This document shows, in pieces, positions 20,289-28,381 of a stretch of 64,000 nucleotides of DNA. The DNA is from Blautia hominis (lineage in GTDB: Bacteria > Bacillota > Clostridia > Lachnospirales > Lachnospiraceae). Every line of letters starts with the position of its first letter. The stretch's first letter is position 1. The DNA is taken from assembly GCA_002270465.1 (NCBI GenBank), contig NQOF01000001.1, positions 1,118,501 to 1,182,500 on the forward strand, read 5' to 3'. The notes beneath the pieces are model-generated. The model saw only the letters and a list, made by a program, of their open reading frames with translations, made no database searches and was not told the origin of the DNA. Both the position numbers and the translations under genes were made by a program.

Positions 20289-20720
20289 CTACAGACGAAG
20301 TATTAGTTTCTGGCACGGATAATCGAATACTGTCAATTTTTCATCATCCGTAAACCCGCAGGCATGATAACAAGCTCTTGCAGGAATCCCTTTGGGATCT
20401 CCATCCTGAAATGTGATTACCTCAATGATATCTCCCGCTGTAAACCATCGTGACATTTCCGAAATCAGCCTTTTCGCCACACCCCTTTTTCTGTACTTGG
20501 GATGGACAGCAAGAAAAGTCAGTTCTTTTTCTTTTTTAGAACACATAAGCAGACCTGCTATCCTGCCGTCTTCCGTCTCCACGATTGCTTCCTCATTGCT
20601 GACAGCATTGTGTACTGCCTCTAAAAATTCCTTTTCTTTGTACCCGGCGAAGTCATCTTTTACCAGTTCCATCATGGATAATATTTGACTTTCATCGCTC
20701 TTTACCGCATATCTGATCAT
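20289..20720 (-). CDS. GNAT family N-acetyltransferase
   Basis: A 143-residue single-domain acetyltransferase. The acetyl-CoA binding motif A reads LTFLAVHPKYRKRGVAKRLI (R-K-R-G-V-A matches Q/R-x-x-G-x-A). The later segment ARACYHACGFTDDEKLTVFD corresponds to the C-terminal alpha4/beta7 region. The substrate cannot be predicted. ATG at 20720 is preferred over an in-frame start 15 codons upstream because AGGTAAG precedes it and typical GNAT proteins begin at this point (MIRYAVKSDE). Confidence 0.85.
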   Translation of the reverse strand: MIRYAVKSDESQILSMMELVKDDFAGYKEKEFLEAVHNAVSNEEAIVETEDGRIAGLLMCSKKEKELTFLAVHPKYRKRGVAKRLISEMSRWFTAGDIIEVITFQDGDPKGIPARACYHACGFTDDEKLTVFDYPCQKLILRL

Positions 20721-20782
20721 TTTCTTACCTGCTTTCTGATTCTGCTGCTGAGTGATACGCAGCAAGCTGTATGTAGTATATT

Positions 20783-21169
20783 TTACTTTACTTTGTAGAC
20801 TTTGATTTTGAATTTTCCGGTAAAATTATTACACTGTGCATTTAATGTATAGATATCTGTTTTTTCCAGGGTGTAAAACGTTTCTAATTCTTTTGCCTTA
20901 TCTAATCGGTATACTTCCCTGCCCCCAGAATCATGCAGGATCATTTCCAATTCCCCCTCCTTTACATTAGATGCCAAGGAGAATTTTATTTTATCCCCTG
21001 CCTTCCCTGAAAATGAAATGGTGGAAGTTATGGTTTCCTGCTCTGTATAATTGCCATTTATGTTGCCTAATGATTTCGGGCGGGTCAGTAGGTAAATGCC
21101 TGTTATAAGAATAATTATACATATAGTGCTTATGGTTATGATTTTCTTTTTCAATTTTTTATACCTCAT
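20783..21169 (-). CDS. Small membrane-anchored protein of unknown function
   Basis: A 128-residue protein with a Lys-rich N-terminus and one hydrophobic helix (about 10-28). The extracellular part of about 95 residues looks beta-rich (ITSTISFSGKAGDKIKFSL ... YTLNAQCNNFTGKFKIKVYK). It resembles small secreted beta-sandwich proteins but no family is recognised. The gene is AT-rich compared with the housekeeping genes nearby and marks the beginning of the accessory zone that runs to about 24,000. Confidence 0.6.
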   Translation of the reverse strand: MRYKKLKKKIITISTICIIILITGIYLLTRPKSLGNINGNYTEQETITSTISFSGKAGDKIKFSLASNVKEGELEMILHDSGGREVYRLDKAKELETFYTLEKTDIYTLNAQCNNFTGKFKIKVYKVK

Positions 21170-21214
21170 TTATGAATCATAGCTTTTACATAGAATTATT
21201 ATCTTCCAGATTGC

Positions 21215-21451
21215 TCAATCCTCTTTAATATCACGACATGAATCAATAAAATCTTTACTCAATCCATGCTGCTGAAACAAAGTCAGTATTTTTTCATCTC
21301 TCAGTAAAGCATCCCTTATCAAATTGTATGTGCACTGATATTCGGGGGAATTATCATTTACCAAACCGTATTGTGATTGAATCAGTTCAAAATATGAGTG
21401 ACCTTCGTTTAAAATTTTGCGCAGTTTTTCTCTATCATCTTGAATAATTTG
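21215..21451 (-). pseudogene. Truncated 78-codon gene remnant
   Basis: An open minus-strand frame from an in-frame stop at 21452-21454 to the TGA at 21215-21217 encodes a hydrophilic helical segment (REKLRKILNEGHSYFELIQS ... LFQQHGLSKDFIDSCRDIKE). It has no Met, no GTG start with a ribosome binding site, and its 5' end coincides with the edge of the duplicated methyltransferase tail. It is therefore probably the 3' part of a gene cut by the rearrangement. The family is not recognised. Confidence 0.5.
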
Positions 21452-21533
21452 TTAAAACACAACTCCATTTTCTCCAAACAACCCCGCAAAAATCAAGGCT
21501 TCCGCACGAGAAGCACGGCGGTTTCAACGTGCG
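21450..21533 (-). repeat. Displaced copy of the rRNA methyltransferase 3' end (right boundary of island)
   Basis: Matches 24046-24137 in direct orientation: 26 identical bases at 21500-21525 and 24104-24129, with weaker similarity for some 55 bases on the far side. In the methyltransferase frame it encodes HVETAVLLVRKP and a stop, against HVETAVLLVRKG in the intact gene. This looks like either an attachment-site duplication or the leftover end of a second methyltransferase gene. Confidence 0.75.
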
Positions 21534-21713
21534 GTGGAACGTATATTTTATACTACATGGCAAAAGTATTTCCATTACATAATGGTGGGATAAATTTCTT
21601 CATCAATTTTACCCCTCTTACCCCTTTTGAACGAAAATCACCCCTTTATTAATAAATTTGTCCCTTTCAATAACCCTCCCACAAAAATCACACTTTCTTT
21701 AAGTAAAGTAAAG

Positions 21714-22721
21714 TTATTTTGATTTTTCTTTATCATATTCCAATGCTCTGTACTCTCTTTGCAATTCCTGTAACAGCTCTTCTTCGCTTGGAAGGTATAG
21801 CTTATACTTTGACGCAAAAATCTGTATTTCATTTTCTGGCAATGTATACTTTACTACAGATTCACTTTTATCCGCACAAAGTACAATTCCTATCGGTGGA
21901 TTATCCCCCTCATTCATCAATTCACGTTCGTAATAATGGACATACATCTGCATTTGTCCCAAATCCTGATGTGTCAAATCTCCGATTTTTAAATCAATTA
22001 ATACAAAACATTTCAAAATATAATTATAAAAAACAAGATCTATTCGGAAATGCCGGCCATCAAATGTAATCCTCTTCTGTCTGGCAACAAAAGAAAATCC
22101 TCTCCCCAATTCTAAGAGAAACTTTTGCAAATGCGTTATCAATGCTTCTTCAAGATCACTCTCATAAAAATCGTCTTTTGGATTCAATCCCAGAAACTCT
22201 AAGACGTATGGATCGCGGATAATATCCTCTAGTACTTTTGCAGACTCCAATTTCTGGATTTCTTCCGAAACTTTTTCTTTATTTTGGCTGGATAACAGCC
22301 TTTCATAAAAGAAAGAATTAATTTGCCTTTCCAACTGCCGTGTACTCCAATTTGACTTTATTGCCTCTTCTATATAGAACTGGCGCGCGTTTTTATTTTC
22401 CACACGCATAAGCAGACGATAATGTGTCCAACTCAATTCGTCACGCAGTGCGTGACTATTTGGAAATGTCAGATAAAACTGTCTCATGTATTTAAGATTA
22501 GTCGGTGTAAAACCTTTACCAAAATCTACAGTCATTTGTTTGGATAATTCCGCTATTAATCTACTCCCATATTCTGCTTTTTCATAGCCATCCTGCTGTT
22601 CCACGATACTTTTCCCTATATTCCAATATGCTTCCACCATTGCAAAGTTTGCTGTTTGATATACTTTGTTTCTGGCTTCTAAAAGAATTTTTTTAATTTG
22701 TTCATAGAATTGTTGTTCCAT
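21714..22721 (-). CDS. DUF1016 / YhcG-family PD-(D/E)XK nuclease
   Basis: A 335-residue protein of the YhcG family. The N-terminal DUF1016 domain (residues about 5-150) has VEAYWNIGKSIVEQQ, LKYMRQFYLTFP and LSWTHYRLLM. The C-terminal nuclease domain (about 175-325) has FVARQKRITFDGRHFRIDLVFYN followed by FVLIDLKIGDLTHQDLGQMQ, supplying the D and D-x-K residues of the PD-(D/E)XK fold. Family members cluster with restriction-modification and other defence genes. ATG at 22721 is chosen because AAAGGAGAA lies just upstream. It is 57 bases downstream of the orphan gene at 22779 and likely in the same transcript. Confidence 0.88.
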   Translation of the reverse strand: MEQQFYEQIKKILLEARNKVYQTANFAMVEAYWNIGKSIVEQQDGYEKAEYGSRLIAELSKQMTVDFGKGFTPTNLKYMRQFYLTFPNSHALRDELSWTHYRLLMRVENKNARQFYIEEAIKSNWSTRQLERQINSFFYERLLSSQNKEKVSEEIQKLESAKVLEDIIRDPYVLEFLGLNPKDDFYESDLEEALITHLQKFLLELGRGFSFVARQKRITFDGRHFRIDLVFYNYILKCFVLIDLKIGDLTHQDLGQMQMYVHYYERELMNEGDNPPIGIVLCADKSESVVKYTLPENEIQIFASKYKLYLPSEEELLQELQREYRALEYDKEKSK

Positions 22722-22778
22722 GGCTTCTCCTTTTATCAAACTCTATCTTTATTCTTTGTATAAGATATGATAAACTCT

Positions 22779-23444
22779 CTAAAAATAAATTGCAAAATGG
22801 AAACAGTCTTTCTCATTTCCTAAAAACATACAATTATATTCTTCTTTTTTATAACCTATAGGACTATATGGGAGTTTTTGATAAGCCAATCCATAATTGT
22901 ATTCCAAATCAGAACTATAGGTGGGAATCTTTGGTCTATGTAAAAAAGGAAAATAGCATAATCTGCTTTCATTTACAAGAGGATGTCCTCCACTTCCGAT
23001 ACCGAGTTGGATTATTTTTGAAATTGAACTCACACAATTAAACCATCCTAAGATAAACGCCACTTTCCCCTTATTACCATTATCAATTTCAGTTAATAAC
23101 CAATCAAAATCATCTTGATATTCCTTCCATCTCTTACTTGCAGAATATTTACCCGAAGTCCCCTTCCAATTTTTCAAATATTTTACTTCTATCTTAAATT
23201 TTTTTGTCTCAATGCATAAATCATGGTTAACTTTTTTTGAAATACCTTTACATCCTTCTCCAACAGTGTAATGCACCATTTGCTTAAATGGATATCCAAT
23301 CCTTACAATTATATCCATCTCATTAAATTTCGTATCAGCAATTTCTTTTAAATCCTTCTTACTATAATTTTGATATGAAGTATTTAAATCATCTATAATA
23401 AATAAACATGTTGATAATAAATACTGGTCAATATGTGGTTCCAC
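22779..23444 (-). CDS. Orphan protein with a possible PD-(D/E)XK-like motif
   Basis: A 221-residue, Lys/Tyr-rich, AT-rich gene of no recognised family. A central stretch HDLCIETKKFKIEVKYLKNW has the spacing of a D ... E-x-K nuclease core, followed by a helical WKEYQDDFDWLLTEI and a strand GKVAFILGWF. A restriction-endonuclease-like fold is an inference only. No methyltransferase gene accompanies it. The start is GTG at 23444 with AAGGGGGA eight bases upstream. The next gene in the transcript is the DUF1016 nuclease, so a defence role is plausible. Confidence 0.6.
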   Translation of the reverse strand: MEPHIDQYLLSTCLFIIDDLNTSYQNYSKKDLKEIADTKFNEMDIIVRIGYPFKQMVHYTVGEGCKGISKKVNHDLCIETKKFKIEVKYLKNWKGTSGKYSASKRWKEYQDDFDWLLTEIDNGNKGKVAFILGWFNCVSSISKIIQLGIGSGGHPLVNESRLCYFPFLHRPKIPTYSSDLEYNYGLAYQKLPYSPIGYKKEEYNCMFLGNEKDCFHFAIYF

Positions 23445-24045
23445 CCTATTTATCCCCCTTTGCCTTATATGTTCTATTTATTACCTCTATTGTTTACACA
23501 ATTCAAACTTCTAGGCATTAAAATATAGCGTTTAATATTTTATCTGAATTAACACAAAGAAATATTCTACATCAAGCCAAGATGTTAGAAATCTAATTAT
23601 TATCAAATGATAATGAAGATGCCTGATATTATTATCACAATAATAGATCAGGCAACTATCCTCATTCAATATAAATAAAACTATTTTTTCAATCCACAGG
23701 GGTATGGGTATTTCTCCTGACATTTTTTATTATATCACTTTCACAATAAAATTCAATAGGTTTAATAGTTTTATATATAAACATTTGTGATGTTTTTCTG
23801 TTTAGAGAAATTGAAATATTCTAGCAAATCAATGAACGACTATAAGTAAATACAGATTTATTAAAAGAACACTTTTTATACCTCCCACCTTTTCTTTTTG
23901 ATTTTATTTGCTATACAGTTTGTTCTTTTGCCAAATAGTAAAGGTTCTGCCGGATTGTATCTTATGTCCAACAAAACCCTCATTTTCAAACTCTCCGGCG
24001 TTATCCTCGTCCCCACTTATGGGGAAACTTATCCATCTCACTTCC
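23445..24045. other. AT-rich intergenic segment inside the island
   Basis: About 600 bases without a supported gene. A hairpin at about 23621-23656 (TGCCTGAT ... ATCAGGCA with an AT stem) could be a terminator. A 63-codon minus-strand frame at 23532-23723 has no good start context. The stretch presumably contains the promoter of the 221-residue gene. Confidence 0.5.
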
Positions 24046-24137
24046 CGTAAAAACACAATTCCATTTTCTCATATAATCCCGCACCCCCGCCTAGAATCAA
24101 CCTTTCCGCACGAGAAGCACGGCGGTTTCCACATGCT
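24046..24137 (-). repeat. Left boundary repeat of the island (intact methyltransferase end)
   Basis: Direct-repeat partner of 21450-21533. The identical 26-bp core at 24104-24129 encodes the last residues of the intact methyltransferase, and the similarity continues past its stop codon. Confidence 0.75.
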
Positions 24138-25257
24138 CCGTCCAAGCAAACATATCATAAGGCACCGCCCTCACCGCCTCATACCCCTTCCTTACCAAAT
24201 ACCGCAGATCCCTTGCCAGAGTCTCCGGATTGCAGGAGATATACACCACCTTTTCCGGCCCCAGTTTCACCACAGAAGACAGAAAGGCTTCATCACTGCC
24301 AGCTCTGGGCGGGTCCATGAAAACCACGTCCGCCCGCTTTCCTTCTGCGGCCATCTGCACCATGAATGCCCCGGCATCTCCTTGGAATACCTTGAAATTT
24401 TTACTGCCATTTCTCTTTGCATTGATTCCCGCGTCGCGCACTGCATCCTTATTTAATTCCACACCGATCACTTCCTTCGCATGTTTAGATGCGATCAGGC
24501 CGATGGTACCAATACCGCAGTATGCGTCAATCACCCGCTCTTTGCCTGTAAGGCCCGCAAATTCCACAGCTTTCCCATACAGTTTTTCCGTCTGCACAGG
24601 ATTCACCTGATAAAAAGAAGAAGGCGAGATGCGGAAAATACAGCCGCAGAGCTCATCCTCAATATATCCCTTTCCGTAAATGGTAATGTTCCTCTCCCCC
24701 AGCACCATGCTTGTCCGCCTATCATTCACATTCAAAATAACCGTTGTGATCTCCGGATGCAGTTTTCTCAGAGCCTTCACAAAATTATTCTTTGATGGAA
24801 AAATAGGTGAGACCAATACTAAAACCACCATAATTTCCCCACTTGTAAATCCCCTGCGCACCATGACATGCCGCAGAAGCCCGTATCCGCTGTCCTCATT
24901 ATAAATCTTGATCTTAAATGACCTCAGAAGCCCCCGGATATCCCTCACAATGGCGTCTGCTTTCTCATCTTCGATGAGACAGTCATCCACAGGCACGACT
25001 CTGTGGGTTCCCTCCGCGTATTTTCCGGAAACAACACTTCCGTCCCGAAGATGCGCAAACGCAGCATGTATCTTATTCCTGTAATGATAAGGATTCTCCA
25101 TCCCCACAATAGGCTCCACTTTGCAGATTCCTTTTAAAAGTTTCCGCACCTGTTTTTCTTTCATATCTGTCTGTTCTTTATAAGAAGTCCCCTTGCAGCT
25201 GCATCCTCCGCATTTTTTCACTACAGGACATTTTTTGATCTCCAATTTATTTGCCAT
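24097..25257 (-). CDS. rlmD: 23S rRNA (uracil-5-)-methyltransferase, RlmD/RumA-like
   Basis: A 386-residue SAM-dependent RNA m5U methyltransferase. An N-terminal cysteine cluster (CPVVKKCGGCSC) matches the [4Fe-4S] site of RumA-type enzymes. The SAM domain shows VIDAYCGIGTIGL, VVFMDPPRAGS and the catalytic loop VYISCNPETLARDL with its Cys. The classical TRAM domain is not obvious. It probably modifies a uridine in 23S rRNA, although related Firmicutes enzymes can target other rRNA positions, so the symbol is approximate. ATG at 25257 (MANKLEIKKC) is preferred to an earlier in-frame start. Its 3' end is the boundary of the adjacent island. Confidence 0.85.
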   Translation of the reverse strand: MANKLEIKKCPVVKKCGGCSCKGTSYKEQTDMKEKQVRKLLKGICKVEPIVGMENPYHYRNKIHAAFAHLRDGSVVSGKYAEGTHRVVPVDDCLIEDEKADAIVRDIRGLLRSFKIKIYNEDSGYGLLRHVMVRRGFTSGEIMVVLVLVSPIFPSKNNFVKALRKLHPEITTVILNVNDRRTSMVLGERNITIYGKGYIEDELCGCIFRISPSSFYQVNPVQTEKLYGKAVEFAGLTGKERVIDAYCGIGTIGLIASKHAKEVIGVELNKDAVRDAGINAKRNGSKNFKVFQGDAGAFMVQMAAEGKRADVVFMDPPRAGSDEAFLSSVVKLGPEKVVYISCNPETLARDLRYLVRKGYEAVRAVPYDMFAWTEHVETAVLLVRKG

Positions 25258-25342
25258 ACATAATAACCTTTCTTTCCTTTGCTTTTTCACCACGCAGTTC
25301 ACATCCCTGCTGCTTTCCATCTATTATATCTGTTAATCTTGC

Positions 25343-25392
25343 CCGCGTCCATATAAAACAACGGCAGATTCCTCCGTATCACCGAAGGCCCC
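25343..25392 (-). terminator. Probable terminator of the MoxR/VWA operon
   Basis: On the minus strand ACGGCAG ... CTGCCGT pair with an inner CCTTCG/CGGAGG stem, followed by TGTTTTATAT. It lies just after the VWA gene stop and before the methyltransferase gene. Confidence 0.6.
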
Positions 25393-25403
25393 TGCCGTCT
25401 GCA

Positions 25404-27185
25404 CTACTCCTCTTTCTCCAGCTGCCGTATCAGATATCTTCCCACAACTTTTGAAAATCCGTTCACATCATGGATATAAGCAAAATCCTTTCCAAAGATT
25501 TTCTTCTCTGCCGGCAAATCTTTTTCTTCCCCGGCAAAAACACCGAGAACACACACACCCTGGTTCCTCAGCCTCCGCACCTCAAAAGCGGTATCCGATA
25601 TGGCGTATTTTCCCTGGTATGGCTGCGGATTTCTGGCGTTTGGGCGGTTCAGGATCACATCGTATGGCCGCCCGTCACTTAACACGATCAGTACCTTATG
25701 CTCCTCATCCCGGTTCAGCAATTCGTGACCCGCGGCTTTCAGAGCCAGACCGTCCCTGTTGTTGGAGGATGTAATATATTCAAAAATGTTGCTGTTTGCA
25801 CTCCTGTCATCTTCATAACTGCGGAAACGCTGCATAATAGTGTAGTCCCAAAAAGTACAGAAACTCATGACCCGGTGAGGAATATTCACATTACTCAGTG
25901 CTTCGCTTAAAATGTAAGCCTGCATGGCAACCTGTCCCTGCCTGCTTCTCTGAGACCCGCTGGCGTCAATCAACACATCTACCACAAAATCACTGTTATC
26001 CTGCTTCAGCTCCCGCACAAAAAATTTTGCGTCCTGTGTCCTGCCGATCCGCCACAGACGGGAGGGAATGATCTTTCCTCTGTCTGAAAGCACTTCATCT
26101 GTTTCATCCCGCATGGTAAATGCCTTTTTCAGCATATCGGTGAGTGTCCAGATATTATTCTTCACCATCCTGTGATTGTTGTGGTAAGCATATAGATTTT
26201 TATCTTTCTGCTTTTTGGCGTATTCATATTGGTAATTGCGGAGAACGGGATTCTTTAAAACCCCCTCCGTAAAATACAGGCTGCAGTCCGCGTGGATACC
26301 TCTGCACAATAAATAATTCAGGCGTTTTTCCTCCGGCTCGGTCAAATAGGTCTTCCCGTAATTTCTCTGTACATAACTGTACATACGTTCCAGGGCTTTT
26401 TCGTCAACCAGCAGAATCTTTTTCTTATTGGTGCTCTCCTCTTCCCTGTCCTCCTCCTGTTCCTGTTGTTTTGCCTGCTCCATCATGTCCAGGTTTGTCA
26501 TGCTTTCCGTCACTTTATCCAGATAAGCGGAAAAGGTCTCCTCCAAAGCCTCCTCCTCCAGATAATCTTTCCAGGAAAACTCTGTCAATTCCTCCAAAGT
26601 GACTGCCAGCACGCGCTCCAGAGAACCGTGCTGCTTTACAAACTGAGGGTCCACAATCTCATTATAAAGAAAATCCACTATCCGTATGACTTCCATGGTG
26701 TCCACAGCATTTTTCAGCTCATAAACTCTCTCCATAAAACCCCGAAGTCTGTTTGTGGCCGGTTCCTCCCCATTCAGAGCTTCCTTAAAAAGGGATATTT
26801 TCAGCCGGCCTGCCTCATACCCCACTAATTGGGAAAAATCCAGCTCCAAGGTGTCCTCAAAAGCTTTTGTCCTGATCTCCCCTACGCCTTCCCTCTCCTC
26901 CATGATGCGGTCACAGACCGCCCACTCAATACAAAGCTGTGCAAGGCTGATCAATTCCCCTTCCTGGGCGTGAAGGTATATTTTCTTAACCAGATACAGG
27001 GAAAGCTCTTCCCGGTCAAAATAGCGGGCAAAGGCGCCCTGTTTGATGCCGTCATAAAGGGCGATATACCTGGAACGCCGGAAACTCTCCAAATCCGGTT
27101 TTACATCCAGGGTATAGTCCCCGCTTACCGTCCACATCAGGTTGCGTATTCTGTTTTCCAGCTCCAGCTCAAACTCTTCTCTCAT
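25404..27185 (-). CDS. VWA domain protein, partner of a MoxR-like ATPase (CobT/NorD-like)
   Basis: A 593-residue cytoplasmic protein. The C-terminal von Willebrand A domain has an intact MIDAS motif D-A-S-G-S near residue 407 and VLIVLSDGRPYDV further on. The N-terminal 380 residues are helical and acidic (EQEEDREEESTNKKK near 275). This arrangement is that of VWA proteins paired with AAA ATPases in metal-chelatase or enzyme-activation systems (CobST, NorQD, CbbQO). The ATG overlaps the ATPase stop by four bases, so the two are coupled. The target enzyme is not apparent from the neighbours. Confidence 0.85.
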   Translation of the reverse strand: MREEFELELENRIRNLMWTVSGDYTLDVKPDLESFRRSRYIALYDGIKQGAFARYFDREELSLYLVKKIYLHAQEGELISLAQLCIEWAVCDRIMEEREGVGEIRTKAFEDTLELDFSQLVGYEAGRLKISLFKEALNGEEPATNRLRGFMERVYELKNAVDTMEVIRIVDFLYNEIVDPQFVKQHGSLERVLAVTLEELTEFSWKDYLEEEALEETFSAYLDKVTESMTNLDMMEQAKQQEQEEDREEESTNKKKILLVDEKALERMYSYVQRNYGKTYLTEPEEKRLNYLLCRGIHADCSLYFTEGVLKNPVLRNYQYEYAKKQKDKNLYAYHNNHRMVKNNIWTLTDMLKKAFTMRDETDEVLSDRGKIIPSRLWRIGRTQDAKFFVRELKQDNSDFVVDVLIDASGSQRSRQGQVAMQAYILSEALSNVNIPHRVMSFCTFWDYTIMQRFRSYEDDRSANSNIFEYITSSNNRDGLALKAAGHELLNRDEEHKVLIVLSDGRPYDVILNRPNARNPQPYQGKYAISDTAFEVRRLRNQGVCVLGVFAGEEKDLPAEKKIFGKDFAYIHDVNGFSKVVGRYLIRQLEKEE

Positions 27186-28102
27186 TGAAATACATCCCCT
27201 GTGGTCCAGGATTCCGGTATCCGTGTCATGACCACATCCTGGACAATCTCTTTTTCAAACACATCAAAACATTTGTTAACTACACCCATGCGCACCGCAA
27301 GCGCCGGATGGAGTCCACAGGAAACTGCCTTCAATGCTCCCAGCATTCCCCGCAGATCCAAAGACTTTGTGGTGATCTCACTGTTGCCTGCCTTTGTCTG
27401 TAAATCCATGAAAAGTCCGATCCACTGCTTCAGCGCATTTTCTTTGATCTGTGGAAATTTTCTGCGGAATATATATTCCAGGGTCTCCTCATTCTGAGGC
27501 GGCATGTCGATCACAAGGAAACGGGAAACCAGCGCCTCGTTCAACTCTTTTGTACCTGCATATCCGTAATTCATGGTTCCGATAAAACGTGCGGCGTCAT
27601 GCAGATCTATCTTGTCATATCCCGGCACATCAATACAGCGCCTGTAATCCAAAGAAGCGTGAAGAACAGAAACCGCATCATTCTTTGCCATGTTGATCTC
27701 ATCCAAAACCCCAAAGCCGCCGAATTCCGCGCATCGGTAAATACTTCCCTTGCGCAGTTCCACTTCATTATTCACAAAGGTGTCTGTGCCGATCAGATCA
27801 CCGCTGTTGGTATTTACATGGAAGGAAACATTGTATACCGGCCTGGCGAAAATCCATGCCAGATTCTCTGCCAGCATATTTTTCCCTGTAGCCTTAGGAC
27901 CTGTCAGAAGCAGGTTCTCCCCCTCCAAAAGTGCGGCAATACCCATTTCCAGCACTTCTCTGCCGTAAAATGGCATGTCCGGGCAGATCACGCGCCCTTT
28001 CGCCTCCTCCGCCACGTCATACCTTGACCGAAATTCCTCCACCCCGTCAATGAGGCCGCGGTCCACACCCTGTTCCCGTAAAAATTCCAATTCTTTATCC
28101 AT
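27182..28102 (-). CDS. MoxR/CobS-type AAA+ ATPase
   Basis: A 306-residue AAA+ ATPase. Walker A reads GPKATGKN near residues 64-71; the usual Ser/Thr after Lys is Asn here. Walker B is FGVLDEINMAK near 128-138, and a sensor-like FIGTMNYGYAGTKELNEALVSRF follows. It pairs with the overlapping VWA gene as a chaperone-like module that inserts metal or remodels an enzyme. ATG at 28102 (MDKELEFLRE) is chosen because AGAGGA lies seven bases upstream; a longer in-frame start at 28150 would add 16 basic residues. Confidence 0.87.
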   Translation of the reverse strand: MDKELEFLREQGVDRGLIDGVEEFRSRYDVAEEAKGRVICPDMPFYGREVLEMGIAALLEGENLLLTGPKATGKNMLAENLAWIFARPVYNVSFHVNTNSGDLIGTDTFVNNEVELRKGSIYRCAEFGGFGVLDEINMAKNDAVSVLHASLDYRRCIDVPGYDKIDLHDAARFIGTMNYGYAGTKELNEALVSRFLVIDMPPQNEETLEYIFRRKFPQIKENALKQWIGLFMDLQTKAGNSEITTKSLDLRGMLGALKAVSCGLHPALAVRMGVVNKCFDVFEKEIVQDVVMTRIPESWTTGDVFQ

Positions 28103-28340
28103 TTTCAATTCCTCTCGTCTGCTCATTCTTCTCTTGCTTACTCTGCCCAAAGCGCAGCTTTTATAAATAATAACTCATTCTTGCTGTTCACTGACACGAT
28201 CCCGGTTTCTCTTAACACGCATTCGCATCATTATCAAACACTTCCTATATCTAATATGGCACCTTCACTTTTATCTGATTATAGCATTTCATCTAACAGC
28301 CGTCTGTTGCATCTGCAACACCGCATTTTTATTATAACAC

Positions 28341-28376
28341 AAAAGGTGCTCCGAATCTGCATCCGGAACACCTTTT
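28341..28376 (-). terminator. Intrinsic terminator of glutamine synthetase III
   Basis: A stem of about 13 bp (AAAAGGTGTTCCG paired with CGGAGCACCTTTT) lies right after the glnN stop on the minus strand and is followed by TTTTGTGTTATAAT. Confidence 0.8.
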
Positions 28377-28381
28377 CTGAA

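Larger units (their letters stand above)
21493..24137. mobile_element. Candidate small genomic island at the 3' end of an rRNA methyltransferase gene
   Basis: About 2.6 kb of AT-rich DNA between two direct copies of the methyltransferase 3' end. It holds a DUF1016 nuclease gene and an orphan gene, both minus strand, and about 650 bases without a convincing gene. No integrase or transposase was seen, so it would be a remnant, a satellite moved by an outside integrase, or the product of homologous exchange. The two end copies differ outside the 26-bp core, which fits an element bringing its own gene end from another strain. Confidence 0.55.

Noticed and set aside
23532-23723. A 63-codon minus-strand frame inside the island
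   Set aside because: No convincing start context and an internal hairpin; composition alone does not support it as a gene.
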